Origin: Schistocephalus solidus
Lineage: Eukaryota > Platyhelminthes > Cestoda > Diphyllobothriidea > Diphyllobothriidae
Direction of reading: 5' to 3'
DNA: 64,000 bases
NCBI GenBank assembly: GCA_017591395.1
Contig: WEDG01003971.1
Location: 1-64,000 of the forward strand
Both the position numbers and the translations under genes were made by a program. Below, one piece after another: positions 33,196 through 43,842 of this stretch. Within the stretch, counting starts at the first letter, position 1, and every line of letters starts with the position of its first letter. The notes under the pieces were generated by a model. That model was not told the origin of the DNA, did not search any database, and was given only the letters and a program-made list of their open reading frames with translations.

Positions 33196-33399
33196 TATGC
33201 ATAAAATCCTATGTTTTCCTCACATTGGTATTTTGAACTCCATGCTCCTAGGAGGGGAAGTATTGATGCGACATCAAAGAGTTTTGCCTTTAGTGTGTTA
33301 AAATACTCCCGGTAACAATGACATACAACCCTTGTAGAATTCGACAATACTATGGCTTATATATCTATGGATGCAGTAATATCCTGGGATGTTTAGGGC

Positions 33400-34290
33400 T
33401 TACGTAAAAAGGTAGACGTATTCGCCTTCTATAGTAGCATCAGCCCGAACGGCTTTTGCCTGCTCAAATGACCTGCACGCTGTTGGTGTAAGTTCAAAGG
33501 TGCACTTAGAACCGGCTAGGGGACTAGTTAGCAGCAGGATGGCATCAGCACAGTTCGGGAGGAAGCGGTGGTAAAAGTTCACCATCCCGAGGAACCACTG
33601 CAGCAGACACTTCGAGCTAGGAAGCGGCAAGTTCAGAACGACAGCGACCTTTCGGGGAAGGGAACGAATGCGTTGGAGTCGATCGGGTGACCTAAGAACT
33701 GAAGAGAAGTGGCACCTAGGACACATTTAGCAGGATGCAGAGTGACATCAAACTTCTGGAATCGGTCGAAAAGTAGGAAAAGTTATTTAAGGTGTTCATC
33801 AGCATCCGGCTGGGGGGCTAAGACATCGCCAATATAAGCATAAAAAAAACAAAATCACGTAAAACACGGTCAACGAAACGGCGACAAGTCTGGGAGGCTT
33901 TTCAGAGACCCAATGGCATACGAAGAAATTCGAAAAAGCCAAAAAGAAGCCATTATTGCCATTTTGAGAAGGTCCTTAGCCGCAGTCGGAATTTAATGAA
34001 AAACCTGGACAAAATCGGTCTTCGATAAAACTGATTTGCCGAAAAGAGCTCCGATAAAGTCCCGAAGATGAGGAACCGGGTACCGAGCGAACATAGTGAT
34101 ATTGGTCGGGGCTCTATAATCGCCGCAGGGACGCCAATCATCCGTTTGTGGTTTACGAACCATGTGCAATGAAGAAACCCAGGGACTCTCAGAGTGAGTA
34201 ACTATCCCATCTGCAAAATTTGGTCAAATTCAGCTTTGACAGCCACAAGACGGGCGGGAGCAAGACAGCGGGACTACGAGAAAATATGAG
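33400..34290 (-). pseudogene. Gypsy-3 reverse transcriptase
   Basis: On the minus strand, in shifting frames: SPWVSSLHMVRKP, CGDYRAP, RYPVPHLRDFIGALFGKSVLSKTDFVQVFH, YAYIGDVLAPQPDADEHL, LHPAKCVLGATSLQFLGH, then KCLLQWFLGMVNFYHRFLPNCADAI. This is the Gypsy RT from fingers to thumb. The active box reads YIGD instead of YIDD, so one catalytic Asp is Gly. The T-rich stretch before it holds a frameshift. It is truncated at both ends and faces Gypsy-4. Confidence 0.8.
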
Positions 34291-34310
34291 GACTTCAGTG
34301 ATACAACTCC

Positions 34311-35290
34311 GTGCGCATGTTGGAAGTCAAAGTGCGTCTTCGGTGTTCCTCCCACGACTTTCTCGGACACCTGGTCGATAAAAAAGGCAGCCCACCTTTC
34401 TCTTCGAATGTTGCTGCCATTCGTGAATTCTCACTTCCTTCTTACAAGCGTCAATTGCAGCGATTTCTAGGTATATGGGATTTCTCTCGCTGGTTCCTCC
34501 CTAATTACGCTGACACCATTTGCCGCTTACGAGCCTCATCACTGGTCCCAACGGTTCGTTTTGAGCTCTCCGCAGACGCCCTCACAGTTCTTGACAAGGT
34601 GAAGGCTACCCTAGCCGACACCACTCTCATGCAGCCTTCTGCTCCCGATGCTGCCACCTCCCTCATGGTTGACGATTCCAATATTGCAGTCGGTGCGGTT
34701 CTTTAGTAGCAACTTCCAGGACAGACCAACCCTTAGCCTTCTTCTCCAGAACTCAACTACTCGCTTAATTACGCTACAGCACGTTTGGAAGGGAACGTCT
34801 TGCTGTCTACCTCGCCATGAAAGATTTCGGGAACTTCTTTGAGGGCAGGAACTTCCCTGCCTTCACGGACCACAAGCCCCTCTCCTTCACCCTTAAGCCA
34901 AATTCTGATTAGATCAACCCTCAGGAGATTCTTTAACTGGACTGCATCCCGCATTTCACCTCGTACGCCCGTCACATCGATGGGTCACGCAACGAGGCGG
35001 CTAACGCATTGTCCAAACCCTCAATTGCCCATCTGCAACTCACTGCCTGGATCGACCGTGCAGAGGTGGCTGCTGAACAGCACCGCGTTGGTTTGCGCTT
35101 TAACGAGGATGTTTCCGGACTTTAACTCCGGGATCTCCTACTAACTACTGGCAAAGGTACGATTATCTGCGAAGTCTCCAACTTATTCCATCGTCCATGC
35201 ATGCCACATCCCTTCGCCGCAAAGTTTTCTCCTCCCTGTACAGCTCATCGTACCCTCAGAATCTTGCCATGGTGCTAATAGGAAGCCCCT
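34311..35290 (+). pseudogene. Gypsy-4 RT thumb, RNase H and start of integrase
   Basis: The frame 34,311-34,706 gives FLGHLVDKKGSPPFSSNVAAIREFSLPS, LQRFLGIWDFSRWFLPNYADTI and VKATLADTTLMQPSAPDA. In other frames come LAMKDFGNFFEGRNFPAFTDHKPLSF (34,810-34,890), which carries the RNase H DH pair, then an NEAANALSKPSIAHLQL segment and a stretch near 35,170-35,240 matching the pre-integrase region of Gypsy-1. It is the best guide to what Gypsy-1 encodes at its break point. Confidence 0.82.
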
Positions 35291-35299
35291 TTTACTTTC

Positions 35300-36425
35300 A
35301 GTACAGCAGCTTTCCTTCTGGTGAATGAAAAAAATGGCATTATGTGGTCATAAGAGGTGACTCAGCAGCTGTGCGCAGGGATGTTGCATAGATGTCAACT
35401 TTTCGGTCGGTTCCGCATCTTCGTAGGTTGTTTTCCGACGGTGGTGGACCACGTCCAGCAGCGCTGGTAGTGTTTACTCGGGTTAAAGTGCCAGCAGTAA
35501 CATGTATTTTTTCTCGTTGAGGCTTTGATGAATGCCACATTTTCCCGTAAGCTTAGCCTCAATCACTCTCTGCAAGACACCATGATCAAATTGCTTAAGA
35601 TCTAAGCTCTAATTTTCTCTTACATGGGAGAAGGAAACAGTTTTAACCAGTTTATTTTTCGCTATATCAACCGGCTTCAGTTAAAGCAGAGGCTTACTAC
35701 GTTCTTATATGGCCTTTGGCTAGTACCTATGTCGGAAGTAACGAATAACACCTTTTCCATATAAGATTCATACTACTTGTAGTAGTACTTGTTTGTAGAA
35801 TGGGCACTACGTGGTTATTCCACAGTGGTTGGTTGTCTTCCACCCAAAGGTTAATTAAAATTTCGGTTCTGACCCTAAAATAGTCATGTCTGAATCACCT
35901 GACTTCATGTCCAGCACTTAATAATTTTAGAAATTATTCCCCAGATTATTATCTGGAGTCCATATACCAGAATCCGCATAAAGAACTCTAGGGGACCCAT
36001 TGAGGCGTTAAACCACTCGTTGCTGCGTCATGCCGCAGCAGAAACATCTCCGAAACACGTGTCTAGGCTTTCAGTTAGTACCTATGTTGGAAGTACGGTA
36101 TAACGTCTTTGCCATGAACGACAACTCATTGTTGCGGCGAGAAGAAACTATACATGCCTCACTTGGTGTCACGCTCTTATCTGTGTAAATAAATCCAGAC
36201 CGTTACCGAAATGAGGACCTACGCGCTGCCGTCAAGAGTATAAAGGAGTCATCCACTTCAGCATAAATGCTTTCAGGTCAATTCTCGGGCGTCAATGACC
36301 TGAGTGGGTGATGATTATTTGATGACAGTAAACGAACACCGGTGGTCAGGCAGATTCAAAATACAAAACTACCGTGTGAAATGCGACAACAACAGTTAAG
36401 GGAAAAAATTGCTGAAAATTTTGTG
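35300..36425. other. no gene; two short related segments
   Basis: A segment close to GTTAGTACCTATGTTGGAAG occurs at about 35,720 and 36,072 with similar flanks of some 60 bp. Nothing else is recognised. Confidence 0.35.
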
Positions 36426-36460
36426 GTAAAGCGTGCAATGCACGCTTAATGAAAAGAAGC

Positions 36461-36607
36461 AGATGCGATCGCTCGGAAAGACCTTTATCCATCTGAAGTT
36501 TCGGATTCGAACTCAAACCTATCATCGGAGACAGTATGAGATATGGGTAATTTGTACACAGGGTGTTGCACTATTTAAAGGATGCAGTTGCTGTGCATGC
36601 CTCCCCA
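36461..36607 (-). repeat. PLE-F 3' terminal inverted repeat
   Basis: The reverse complement of this stretch matches 37,351-37,519 over its length, including the hammerhead-like segment (36,491-36,535; CCGATGATAGG on the minus strand, one core base changed). Confidence 0.8.
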
Positions 36608-36719
36608 TTCATCGATGATGACTGCGCTCTGGTGCGTTTATGGCTTGATGGCCAGCATGTGGGTCGTTATCCGCTGAAATTTCGTTACCCGTCTTGGAGG
36701 GTGTCATGATGATTGCTTG

Positions 36720-37350
36720 GCCATCTGTCTCACCGGCCCTGACGTTGGAAAATGCGTTCATTTGAGCGTTTCCCCGAGTGGCTGATTGTTCTGGCCAAAC
36801 TGAATCTCAACACCGAATATGGGTTGGGCAGGTCATTGCACTTGTTAATAGACTGGTGGACTGTAAACCATGACTCAATCAACTCGCGGCTCACACGATT
36901 ATCACATCGTGCGAGAATTTCGGCCTCATCGAACTTGAATGTGTGGCCGGTTCTCGCCGAATGAGCCGCAACTTCAGAATTGGCATCATTTCTTCGCACA
37001 ACTGCCGTGTGTTCGGCAATTCGCTTCCAGCGCAGTCTTCCAGTTTTTCCAACGTAGCTGCTTTGCCCGCAACCGCACCAGGTCCGATTAACAACGCCAG
37101 ATGTTTCTTGCTGAGGGGTCCTTTGGTCTCATTAACTGACGCCGAGTGGGGACCTCCGGTCTGTGTGCGACTCCAACTCCAAGTGGCATGAGAAGGCGGC
37201 TGACGGCCTCCGGTACGTTATTGACGGATGGAATTGATCGTAAGTAATTGGGTTTACTGCGATTTTGTCGTTTGTCTCGTTTGCGCATGCACCGATTGAC
37301 GAAGTTGCGCTGGCAGCCATTTTCTCGGAACACCCGTCGAAGATATTGGG
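36720..37350 (-). pseudogene. PLE-F GIY-YIG endonuclease
   Basis: The frame 37,396-37,088 reads out of the terminal repeat into GFPQYLRRVFRENG, then PSVNNVPEAVSRLLMPLGVGVAHRPE. A frame change near 37,095 falls at the start of the nuclease. The rest is in other frames: CGAVAGK-x-x-x-VGKTGRL near 37,040-37,080, then RRNDANSEVAAHSARTGHTFKFDEAEILARCDNRVSRELIESWF (36,999-36,800). Even intact, the product would be a nuclease without RT, so movement would need enzymes from a complete PLE. Confidence 0.8.
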
Positions 37351-37519
37351 GGAAGCCTTTAATTGTCATAGACATGCAGTAGCATGGCGACTGCATCCTA
37401 TAAGTACTACATCTCCGTGTCTACGAATTACCCGTATCGGATACTGTCCCTGATGATGGGTTCGAGTTAAAATCCGAAATCGTCAGGCAAATAAAGCTCT
37501 TATCCCAGCGATTGCATCT
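37351..37519 (+). repeat. PLE-F 5' terminal inverted repeat with hammerhead-like motif
   Basis: Carries CTGATGA at 37,450-37,456, stem II GGGTTC...AATCC, GAAA, then TCGTC with one extra T compared with other copies. It closely matches the left repeat of PLE-I when reverse-complemented. Confidence 0.8.
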
Positions 37520-37524
37520 GCTTC

Positions 37525-39029
37525 TGTTCAAATACTTCTTGGGACTCGCGTTTACCCTTATACCGGCAACGTACGCTTATTTCTTATATGATTTCCATAA
37601 AAAGATAACCTCAGTGGGTGTACATGAGGTGGCTTTAAAACTATTTTATCGCTCAAAACTTGCTCTTCAGATGGTATATTTCTCAAATTTACATGAAAGG
37701 TATTTCATCGACAAGAAAAGCGGCCTGTCTGTAAATATCTACTAAGCATGAGCTACTCACAATGTGAACATTTACGACAGGGGCCGGACAAGAATAGTGC
37801 CGGGTAAGCTCGTGGTTACAATGGGATGCAGCTCGATTTCGTTTCGAAGCCTAAGTGACGCCTAAGCATATGCTAGCGGAAAAATTTATTACTAAAACGC
37901 CTGACTTATACTCCATGCGTCCTGAGGGATGCTTCTGATCAGTATGGAAGCCAACTTGTCGAATTGCCATAAGTATGCCAAATGGCGTACGTGCGGATAA
38001 TGCTATTTTTTAAAGTTTACAGGTTAATTGGCCGTTTATTCATGCTGAAAATCATCAGGATAACAAGAATACATGAAGCCTGTCTGTTAGGGGCAGTGAT
38101 CAAGACCAGGGACGTGGCTGGCAGGTAACGCGATTGGGCGTAGCATTCGGAGCAAAAATATTATTAGATGCTTAACCGTTTTGAGAATGTCCTTGGATGC
38201 GATTTCGTCTGTTGAGTCTGATGAACTTGTAGTGATCTGAGTACACCTACTGATCAGACTCCTTACAAATTCATGATCTAGACTTTGATCTAAACGCGTA
38301 ACTGTCATAAATGACTGAACACCATCCTCACGACACTCCAACTCGATTTCACCCTGATGTTTTCCCTGTGACATTCATCGTGCCCACGGCTAGGGAAACG
38401 TGGTAACCGACACCCTCTCGCGAATCAAGATGGACTTCGTCACGAAAATTCAGGCACATGAGTGTAGCTAAGGGTGCAAAAGGCCATACGCAGATAGCTG
38501 TTTCGCGGTTGTTACCGATCATCAGTACGCCATATGCCTTGCGCAGTGAGGTATATATAGGAGTGTAGATAGCACGTTACCCTCATTGGTGTGGTTAGGA
38601 TCTCACTCGATCCCATTTTGTCCACCCGTCAGATTGCTACTGGCGATAAACGAACGTAGTGTCATCGAACACGCTTTTACCTGACTTCGGTATATACTTC
38701 AATGCAAAAGCCATCTGGCGTCCTAAAGATCGGTAATAACCGTGAAACAGCTCTGTGTATTGCCTGTTGCACCATTAGCAACATATATGTGTATAATATT
38801 TGGCATGTGTCCTAGGACACAACGATCGTTTATCGTCAGTAGCAAGCTGGCAGGTGGACAGAATGGGATCGAGATCCTGACCACACCGGTGAGAGTCACA
38901 CGCTTACCTGACATGAGTGTTCTTCAAACCCGAATACAACTGTCTAGAGCAGTCATCAAATTGTGCTGGCGTCTAAACAAAACTCTTTCGTGTCCAAGAC
39001 ATTCTTCCGCCGATCACCAAACGAAACCA
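37525..39029. other. no recognised feature
   Basis: Short frames only (for example 38,087-38,374 minus), no domain or shared repeat seen. Confidence 0.35.
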
Positions 39030-39048
39030 TAATTTGTGAAATGTTTTC

Positions 39049-39435
39049 ATGCATTCAACATGTGAATGTATATGCATCGGAGCGGAAACCTGGACCATCT
39101 ACTCGAACCAAGCCAGGAAGCTGAATCACTTTCATCTCAGCTGCCTCCGCAGAATACTGAAGCTGAGATGGCAAGACAGGATCCCGGACACGGAAGTCCT
39201 GGAGCGGACCGGAATCCTCAGCATCCACGCCATGCTGAGGCAAGTGCAACTGCGATGGAGCGGCCACCTGGTAAGAATGGACGACGAGCGACTACCCAAA
39301 CGACTTTTCTACGGAGATGTCGCTACGGGTTCGCGCCCAGGGTGGTCAAAAACGACGCTACAAGGACATTTTGAAGAAATCGCTGAAGCAACTGCAAATC
39401 AACTCGGCGACCTGGGAGGACCTCGCCCAGGATAG
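39049..39435 (+). pseudogene. RTE-Zn copy 2 RT C-terminal segment
   Basis: A frame with [79 protein letters not shown]. This conserved segment follows the RT domain in RTE-type proteins. The fingers continue in another frame, so a frameshift lies near 39,340-39,400. Confidence 0.82.
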
Positions 39436-40370
39436 ATCGGCATGGAGAAGATCAGCGAAGACTGGTTCAGCAATCTATGAGGCCAACCGGATCGCCGCCG
39501 CCAAGGCCAAAGGAGCGGCACGAAAGTCACCAGCGCCCCGGACCAACAGCGCCAATGCCCAGGCCCTGCCAACATGCCCGCTCTGTCAACGCATCTTCCG
39601 CGCGCGAATCGGCCTGGTTGAACATCTTCGGACGCAATGCACCAACAATCCGACAATTCCAATTTCTATGTCAAATTCGGCCAACCCTTCTTCTGACTCT
39701 CCCACCCTCACTCCTGGAATCAATTCCATTACTCCCACCATCATAGAGACCACATCCATCTACTCCTCGCCTGCTACCCCCACCACCGCCTTCGCCTTCA
39801 CTACCTCCACCACCACCATCATCAGTGATGGGGAATCTCTCCTAAGCTGTACTCAATGCGACCGCACATTCACCTCACGCATCGGCCTGGTCGGTCACTC
39901 GCGAATACATCATACAGAGACCGGTGAGCCAGTGCCTGGAGCACAATCACACAGCAGAGATCGTCACCTCCACTGCCCTCACTGTCCTCGCGCATTCACT
40001 CATCGCATGGGCCTATTCGGTCACATGCACATCCATGACAGCGGAATACACCACAATGCCGACAACACCGATACACCATGCACACCCTCCGCTCCTGCCA
40101 TTCTTAGCGCCCCTGCCACCCCCACTACCATGAATGACATCCCCGCAGCCTCTACCGATTTTATCCTGCCCACACTGCGCCCGCAACTTCAACTCACGCA
40201 TCGGCCTGATCGGTCACTTGCGAATCCATCGCACGGAGGCTGGTGAACCAGTGCGTGGGGCTCCGACATACGGTCGACGCGCCCGCCTCCACTGCCCTCA
40301 CTGCTCCCGCACATTTACACACCGCATGGGCCTATTAGGACACATGTGCCTCCACGACAACCTCCGGTAA
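39317..40370 (+). pseudogene. RTE-Zn copy 2 five-finger C2H2 array
   Basis: The long frame 39,317-40,246 carries [18 protein letters not shown] and IYEANRIAAAKAKGAARKS, then three fingers of C-x2-C-x12-H-x3-5-H type: CPLCQRIFRARIGLVEHLRTQC, CTQCDRTFTSRIGLVGHSRIHH and CPHCPRAFTHRMGLFGHMHIH, separated by Ser/Thr/Pro-rich spacers. After a frame change two more follow in 40,134-40,370: CPHCARNFNSRIGLIGHLRIH and CPHCSRTFTHRMGLLGHMCLH. The first finger ends in Cys rather than His. The fingers are near-copies of one another, suggesting internal duplication. Binding of element RNA or target DNA is the likely role (inference). Confidence 0.85.
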
Positions 40371-40639
40371 ACCACCGGAGGCTAAGCTACATCAGCGCAC
40401 ACTATCTACACCAATACATCGAAAAGACTCTCACAATCACCATTTACCAGAGTATATCACGGTTTCCTAGAGACCGTGGCTGGGATGTCTGCCAATCTGA
40501 CGCTTCCACCAGACCACGCCATCGGCTCAGTGTATGTGTTGTGTGTGTCGAGTGGCGTAGAAAAATCGGGGCCGTCAATCATCTCCAACGACCAATGAGG
40601 ACGAGGGTGGAACAAGCCGTGGAGAAAGGCCGGCCAACT

Positions 40640-40930
40640 CGAACACACATCCTGTCAGCGGGGGCGGCGATGTCGACAAATGCTACGACGAGATGCGGGT
40701 CAGACGCAGCCATACAGGTGGTCCAATAGGCACAAGGCAAGGATTGGGATATAATGAGAGCAGTGAGCATGATTCTTCAGTCTCTGAAGATGAGTAGACG
40801 AAACGACTACCCGAAGCGTCAGACACCTTATAAACATCTCCCGGTGAACGCCTCTTCTTCCTTTGACTAGGGAAATCAATAATCACGTATTTTTGCTGAC
40901 CTTAGGGAAAAACATCTTGATGAACAATGT
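40640..40930 (+). repeat. PLE 3' tail, third subfamily
   Basis: Follows the RTE-Zn copy 2 UTR. It has the layout of a PLE end: a hammerhead-like motif, TATAAA, then CCTCTTCTTCCTTTGA. No coding part is recognisable. It shares no long match with the other PLE tails. Confidence 0.45.
40780..40824 (+). ncRNA. hammerhead-like motif, variant core
   Basis: Stem I is GTCT (40,780-40,783) with AGAC (40,821-40,824). The core CTGAAGA (40,784-40,790) fits CUGANGA. An unpaired T follows, then stem II GAGTAG with CTACCC (one mismatch), then GAAG where GAAA is expected, and CGTC. The layout matches the 18,985 copy, with one core base changed. Confidence 0.45.
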
Positions 40931-40934
40931 AATA

Positions 40935-41449
40935 GGTGGCTCAAGCGCAATCCGGAAAATTAGTTCGATTAGAAAGGATTACTGCTGTTGCCATATTGAT
41001 CAGCATGCACCATAATTCCAATATATTGCAGTCACAACAGGATGCTCGCTCTTGAATGCACGTTGCTCTGGTTACTTGGGGAAATCACACACCAAGGAGA
41101 GACTACGCAGTACGACATGTACATTTTTTTGTAAATGTTCAATGCCCGAAAAATCCAAATACAAAATAAAGAAATCATGCAGAAAGACATTTTTATAAAC
41201 CTCTATTGTGAAAAATTACATTGTTAATTTCGTTTTTTTGATTGATAAAAGGGTATACTGTGGTTCTTAAAAATCTTCTGAACAATCAAGTAACGGTAGA
41301 CCCTACCTACCATAGTACGTGCTCTCACTGTGGCTTAAGTATACACTAAACTTTACATCTACGGACAATAATACATAACTCGATGAAATTTGGAAGACGA
41401 TATCAAGCGCTCATATAACTTCTGATAGAAGCGAGCAGACGAGTTCCAG
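40935..41449. other. no recognised feature
   Basis: AT-rich, no open frame or repeat of note. Confidence 0.35.
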
Positions 41450-41625
41450 GAAGCAGTTTAGAAGAAGAAGAAGATATGATCACTGGAACATTGTGTTTAT
41501 CGGCCTGATGTTTCGGATTCTCTCTCGAACCTATCATCAGAGTCCCTCGTATGCCATCGAAGCCTCACTTAATACAAATCTAAGCTAGTGAAGCATTATA
41601 AACATATATACCTGGTAAGGTTTAT
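41450..41625 (-). repeat. PLE 3' tail with hammerhead-like motif
   Basis: Minus-strand tail resembling 42,605-42,720 and the end of PLE-H. It keeps the GTTC-x-GGAA-type end segment and the AAG run (41,463-41,474). The motif at 41,503-41,545 has CTGATGA, stem II GGTTC-GAGAGA-GAATCC, GAAA, then CATC instead of CGTC. Confidence 0.6.
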
Positions 41626-41629
41626 GAGC

Positions 41630-42600
41630 AATTTCTCGTCTTTCAAAACAATGCATTAAATTACTTTGACATCTCAGGCCCATTTCTACATATACGGTTA
41701 AAAATTCCCGAAATATTTTAGAGCGAAATTTGTGCCCTGAAGTTCATGTGCATTTCACCCACATCCTCGGGCTCAACGCATCTTCCCGGCTTCATGATTG
41801 CAATACTTTGCCAACAATCTGTGCGATTTCATGTTTCATGGCTAATGACAGGTATCGGATGTAAACGGATGGTTTGCCTAACCTACCCATGACAATTGCA
41901 GGGCTTTCGTGCTGTCTGCTCATTTTAAATGAACACCATTTAAACCCCTTCAGTTTGTTTGCACTATCGAAACATGATTTCACAATGCTAGCCAGCGCTT
42001 TTGGTGGACGACTATTTACTCATTTCAAAGTATGTACCTCAAGTGAGTGCACTGCATCTTGTTTAAAGTGATAAAAGAAGCATGGAGCCCGATATTATTC
42101 AGTTCTTTTTGATTTGTAACAAAATGTTCGGGGCTAACTGGTTGTTGAAACGTATTTTATAGACAAATAACACTTTTGACTTGAAAATCGAGTGAAGAGG
42201 CAATGCCATCCAAAAGGCACAATAAAACGGGTTTTAAGTAGACATGTTCTAACACAAAACGCGTCATGAAATGTGTTAGACAAGGTGCACTTGAGATGAA
42301 ACAGCCATGCCGTTTTAGTTTAGGAATAATCTTACAGACAAACGTTGCACGTTTTCCCGAATCAATAATGAAAATTCCTGTTCAGTACTTCTGCTTCCTT
42401 GTTGGTTGGTAGACGACTTCAAACCCACCAGGTTTGCCCATTCCAGCTCTCTCAAATGTTTTACTAGCAAAGCTAATGCAAATAGCATCGATATCTGACT
42501 GGTTACAACAGGGTTGCTTTAGCGTATTTTATGGTCTTTGACTTGGAATTTCGGCGTTGAATCTCAATGAAATCTCAGTTATGCTGATAACAACGAACAG
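41630..42600. other. no recognised feature
   Basis: AT-rich DNA, short frames only. Confidence 0.35.
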
Positions 42601-42604
42601 GCGA

Positions 42605-42960
42605 GTGCTAGGACGCAGTTCAAAAGAAGAAGAAGAGGTGATCACTGGATCAGGGTGTTTATTGGCCTGCAGTTTCGGATTCTTTCTCGAACACATCATC
42701 AAATACAGTAGCGGAAAGGGTAATTGATTAACAAGATGAGCAGTATTTAAAGTATGCAGGGGATAAGTATTGGGATGTGGTCTCTATGATGTTGCGAGAA
42801 ATGGAATTGATCCCAGGGGGAGGGCGGGGGAGTTCGAAGGAGGGTTAGCAGAATTATACGTAGAAGTTGAAACTGTCAGATTGTTGGTACATTGCGTCCG
42901 ATGATATCCAACCAGGCCGATTCACGCGCAGAATGTGCGTTGACAGCGCGGGCATGTTAG
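42605..42960 (-). repeat. chimera of RTE-Zn finger sequence and PLE tail
   Basis: On the minus strand the RTE-Zn first-finger region (CPRCQRTFCA-stop-IGLVG, about 42,950-42,880) and its spacer continue to about 42,770. They run into a PLE 3' tail with a decayed hammerhead-like motif (42,670-42,710) and an AAG run at 42,618-42,630. The finger piece lacks the other four fingers. Confidence 0.65.
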
Positions 42961-42961
42961 A

Positions 42962-43620
42962 AGGGGCCTGGCCACACGACAGTTCGACCGTCGATTTCGA
43001 CGAGGTCCACCGTATGCTCCACACCAGGTGGTGCAGGGACGGTGACTTGCGCGTGAATTAGTTTTAAGTGATAGTAGCCTTGCGCTGCAGCTACCGCACT
43101 CTCTCCTCCTCCCCCACCTGAGCCCGGTGTCAAGACAGAGTCAAGAAGACCGGACATGGGAGAGGGCGTAGGTGGTTGGCGCGGCCGGAGCCGCCCCCTG
43201 GGCATGCCACCACACCTGGCTCGGATCCCACGGTGTGGGAGTGCCATAAAGGCCACATTAAGAAGGAGCCATTGCAACCTGACTCTCAGTCCGCCAGTCA
43301 GCCACTCCACACAAAAACACACATTGGGGTGGCCACGCGGTCCGAGTTATCCCGTCAGTTGGCAACCTTCCAAGCCACGGCTTTTAGCGCACCGTGATAG
43401 TTTCAAGCGCGTCAAATTGTTTATAGTGAGGAATATGCACTGAGCTGTCGACTCACTGTCCCCCACCCCCACAGTCAGACTACTGTCCGAGCCGGTCAGT
43501 TGCCTGATGTGGGAGTGGGCGCATTGGCTGACGGATCGGCGTACCCGTCTTCGCGCGCCACAGCACGACCTGGCCCCCCATAACGCACACACCAGGATTC
43601 ACAAACTCAGGGATATGGAG
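42962..43620 (-). repeat. R1 repeat, copy c
   Basis: Matches R1-a base by base over most of its length on the minus strand. It joins the 3' UTR of RTE-Zn copy 3 on one side and an RTE-Zn finger fragment on the other (junction near 42,960). The UTR itself (43,620-43,700) contains a diverged version of the same module: GAGTGGCTGACCAGTGGACT against GAGTGGCTGACTGGCGGACT. Confidence 0.8.
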
Positions 43621-43842
43621 CAGCCATCGCCGTCTGACTCCCAGTCCACTGGTCAGCCACTCGACACACACAGCACATACACTGAGCCGACGGCGTGGTC
43701 TGGTGGAAGCGTCAGATTGGCAGACTTCTTCAGCCACGGTTTCTAGGAAACCGTGATATACTCTGGTAAATGGTGATTGTGAGGGTGTAGTCGATGTATT
43801 GGTGTAGGTAGTGTGTGCTGATGTAGCTTAGCCTCCGGTGGT

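Larger units (their letters stand above)
31436..33270 (+). mobile_element. Gypsy retrotransposon, deleted (Gypsy-2)
   Basis: The order is a protease piece (31,470-31,590, with FDRGLRCSF and ILGADLIS-like sequence in shifted frames), a large deletion removing most of the RT, the RT thumb and RNase H start, a second deletion, then integrase and a proline-rich tail ending HSGRRVRFPYR. A purine run at 33,251-33,260 may mark the 3' LTR. Confidence 0.8.
36431..37519 (-). mobile_element. GIY-YIG-only PLE derivative with inverted terminal repeats (PLE-F)
   Basis: Inverted repeats of about 150-170 bp (36,461-36,607 and 37,351-37,519) enclose only the endonuclease end of a PLE on the minus strand. The RT is absent. 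The 5' repeat joins the coding part at GFPQYLRRVFRENG, at the same point as in PLE-I at 59.1 kb. A shared extension with the palindrome GCGTGCAATGCACGC (36,431-36,445) lies beyond the 3' repeat. Confidence 0.82.
39030..40560 (+). mobile_element. RTE-Zn copy 2, 3' part
   Basis: Starts abruptly inside the RT C-terminal region and continues through the zinc-finger array and the 3' UTR. The UTR matches the copy 3 UTR up to about 40,560 (TAAACCACCGGAGGCTAAGC onward). 5' truncation is the usual product of target-primed reverse transcription. The fingers are the best preserved of the three copies. Confidence 0.85.

Noticed and set aside
36461..37519. a DNA transposon, because of the terminal inverted repeats
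   Set aside because: The interior is clearly the PLE GIY-YIG end and the repeats are PLE 3' ends with hammerhead-like motifs. No DDE transposase is present.
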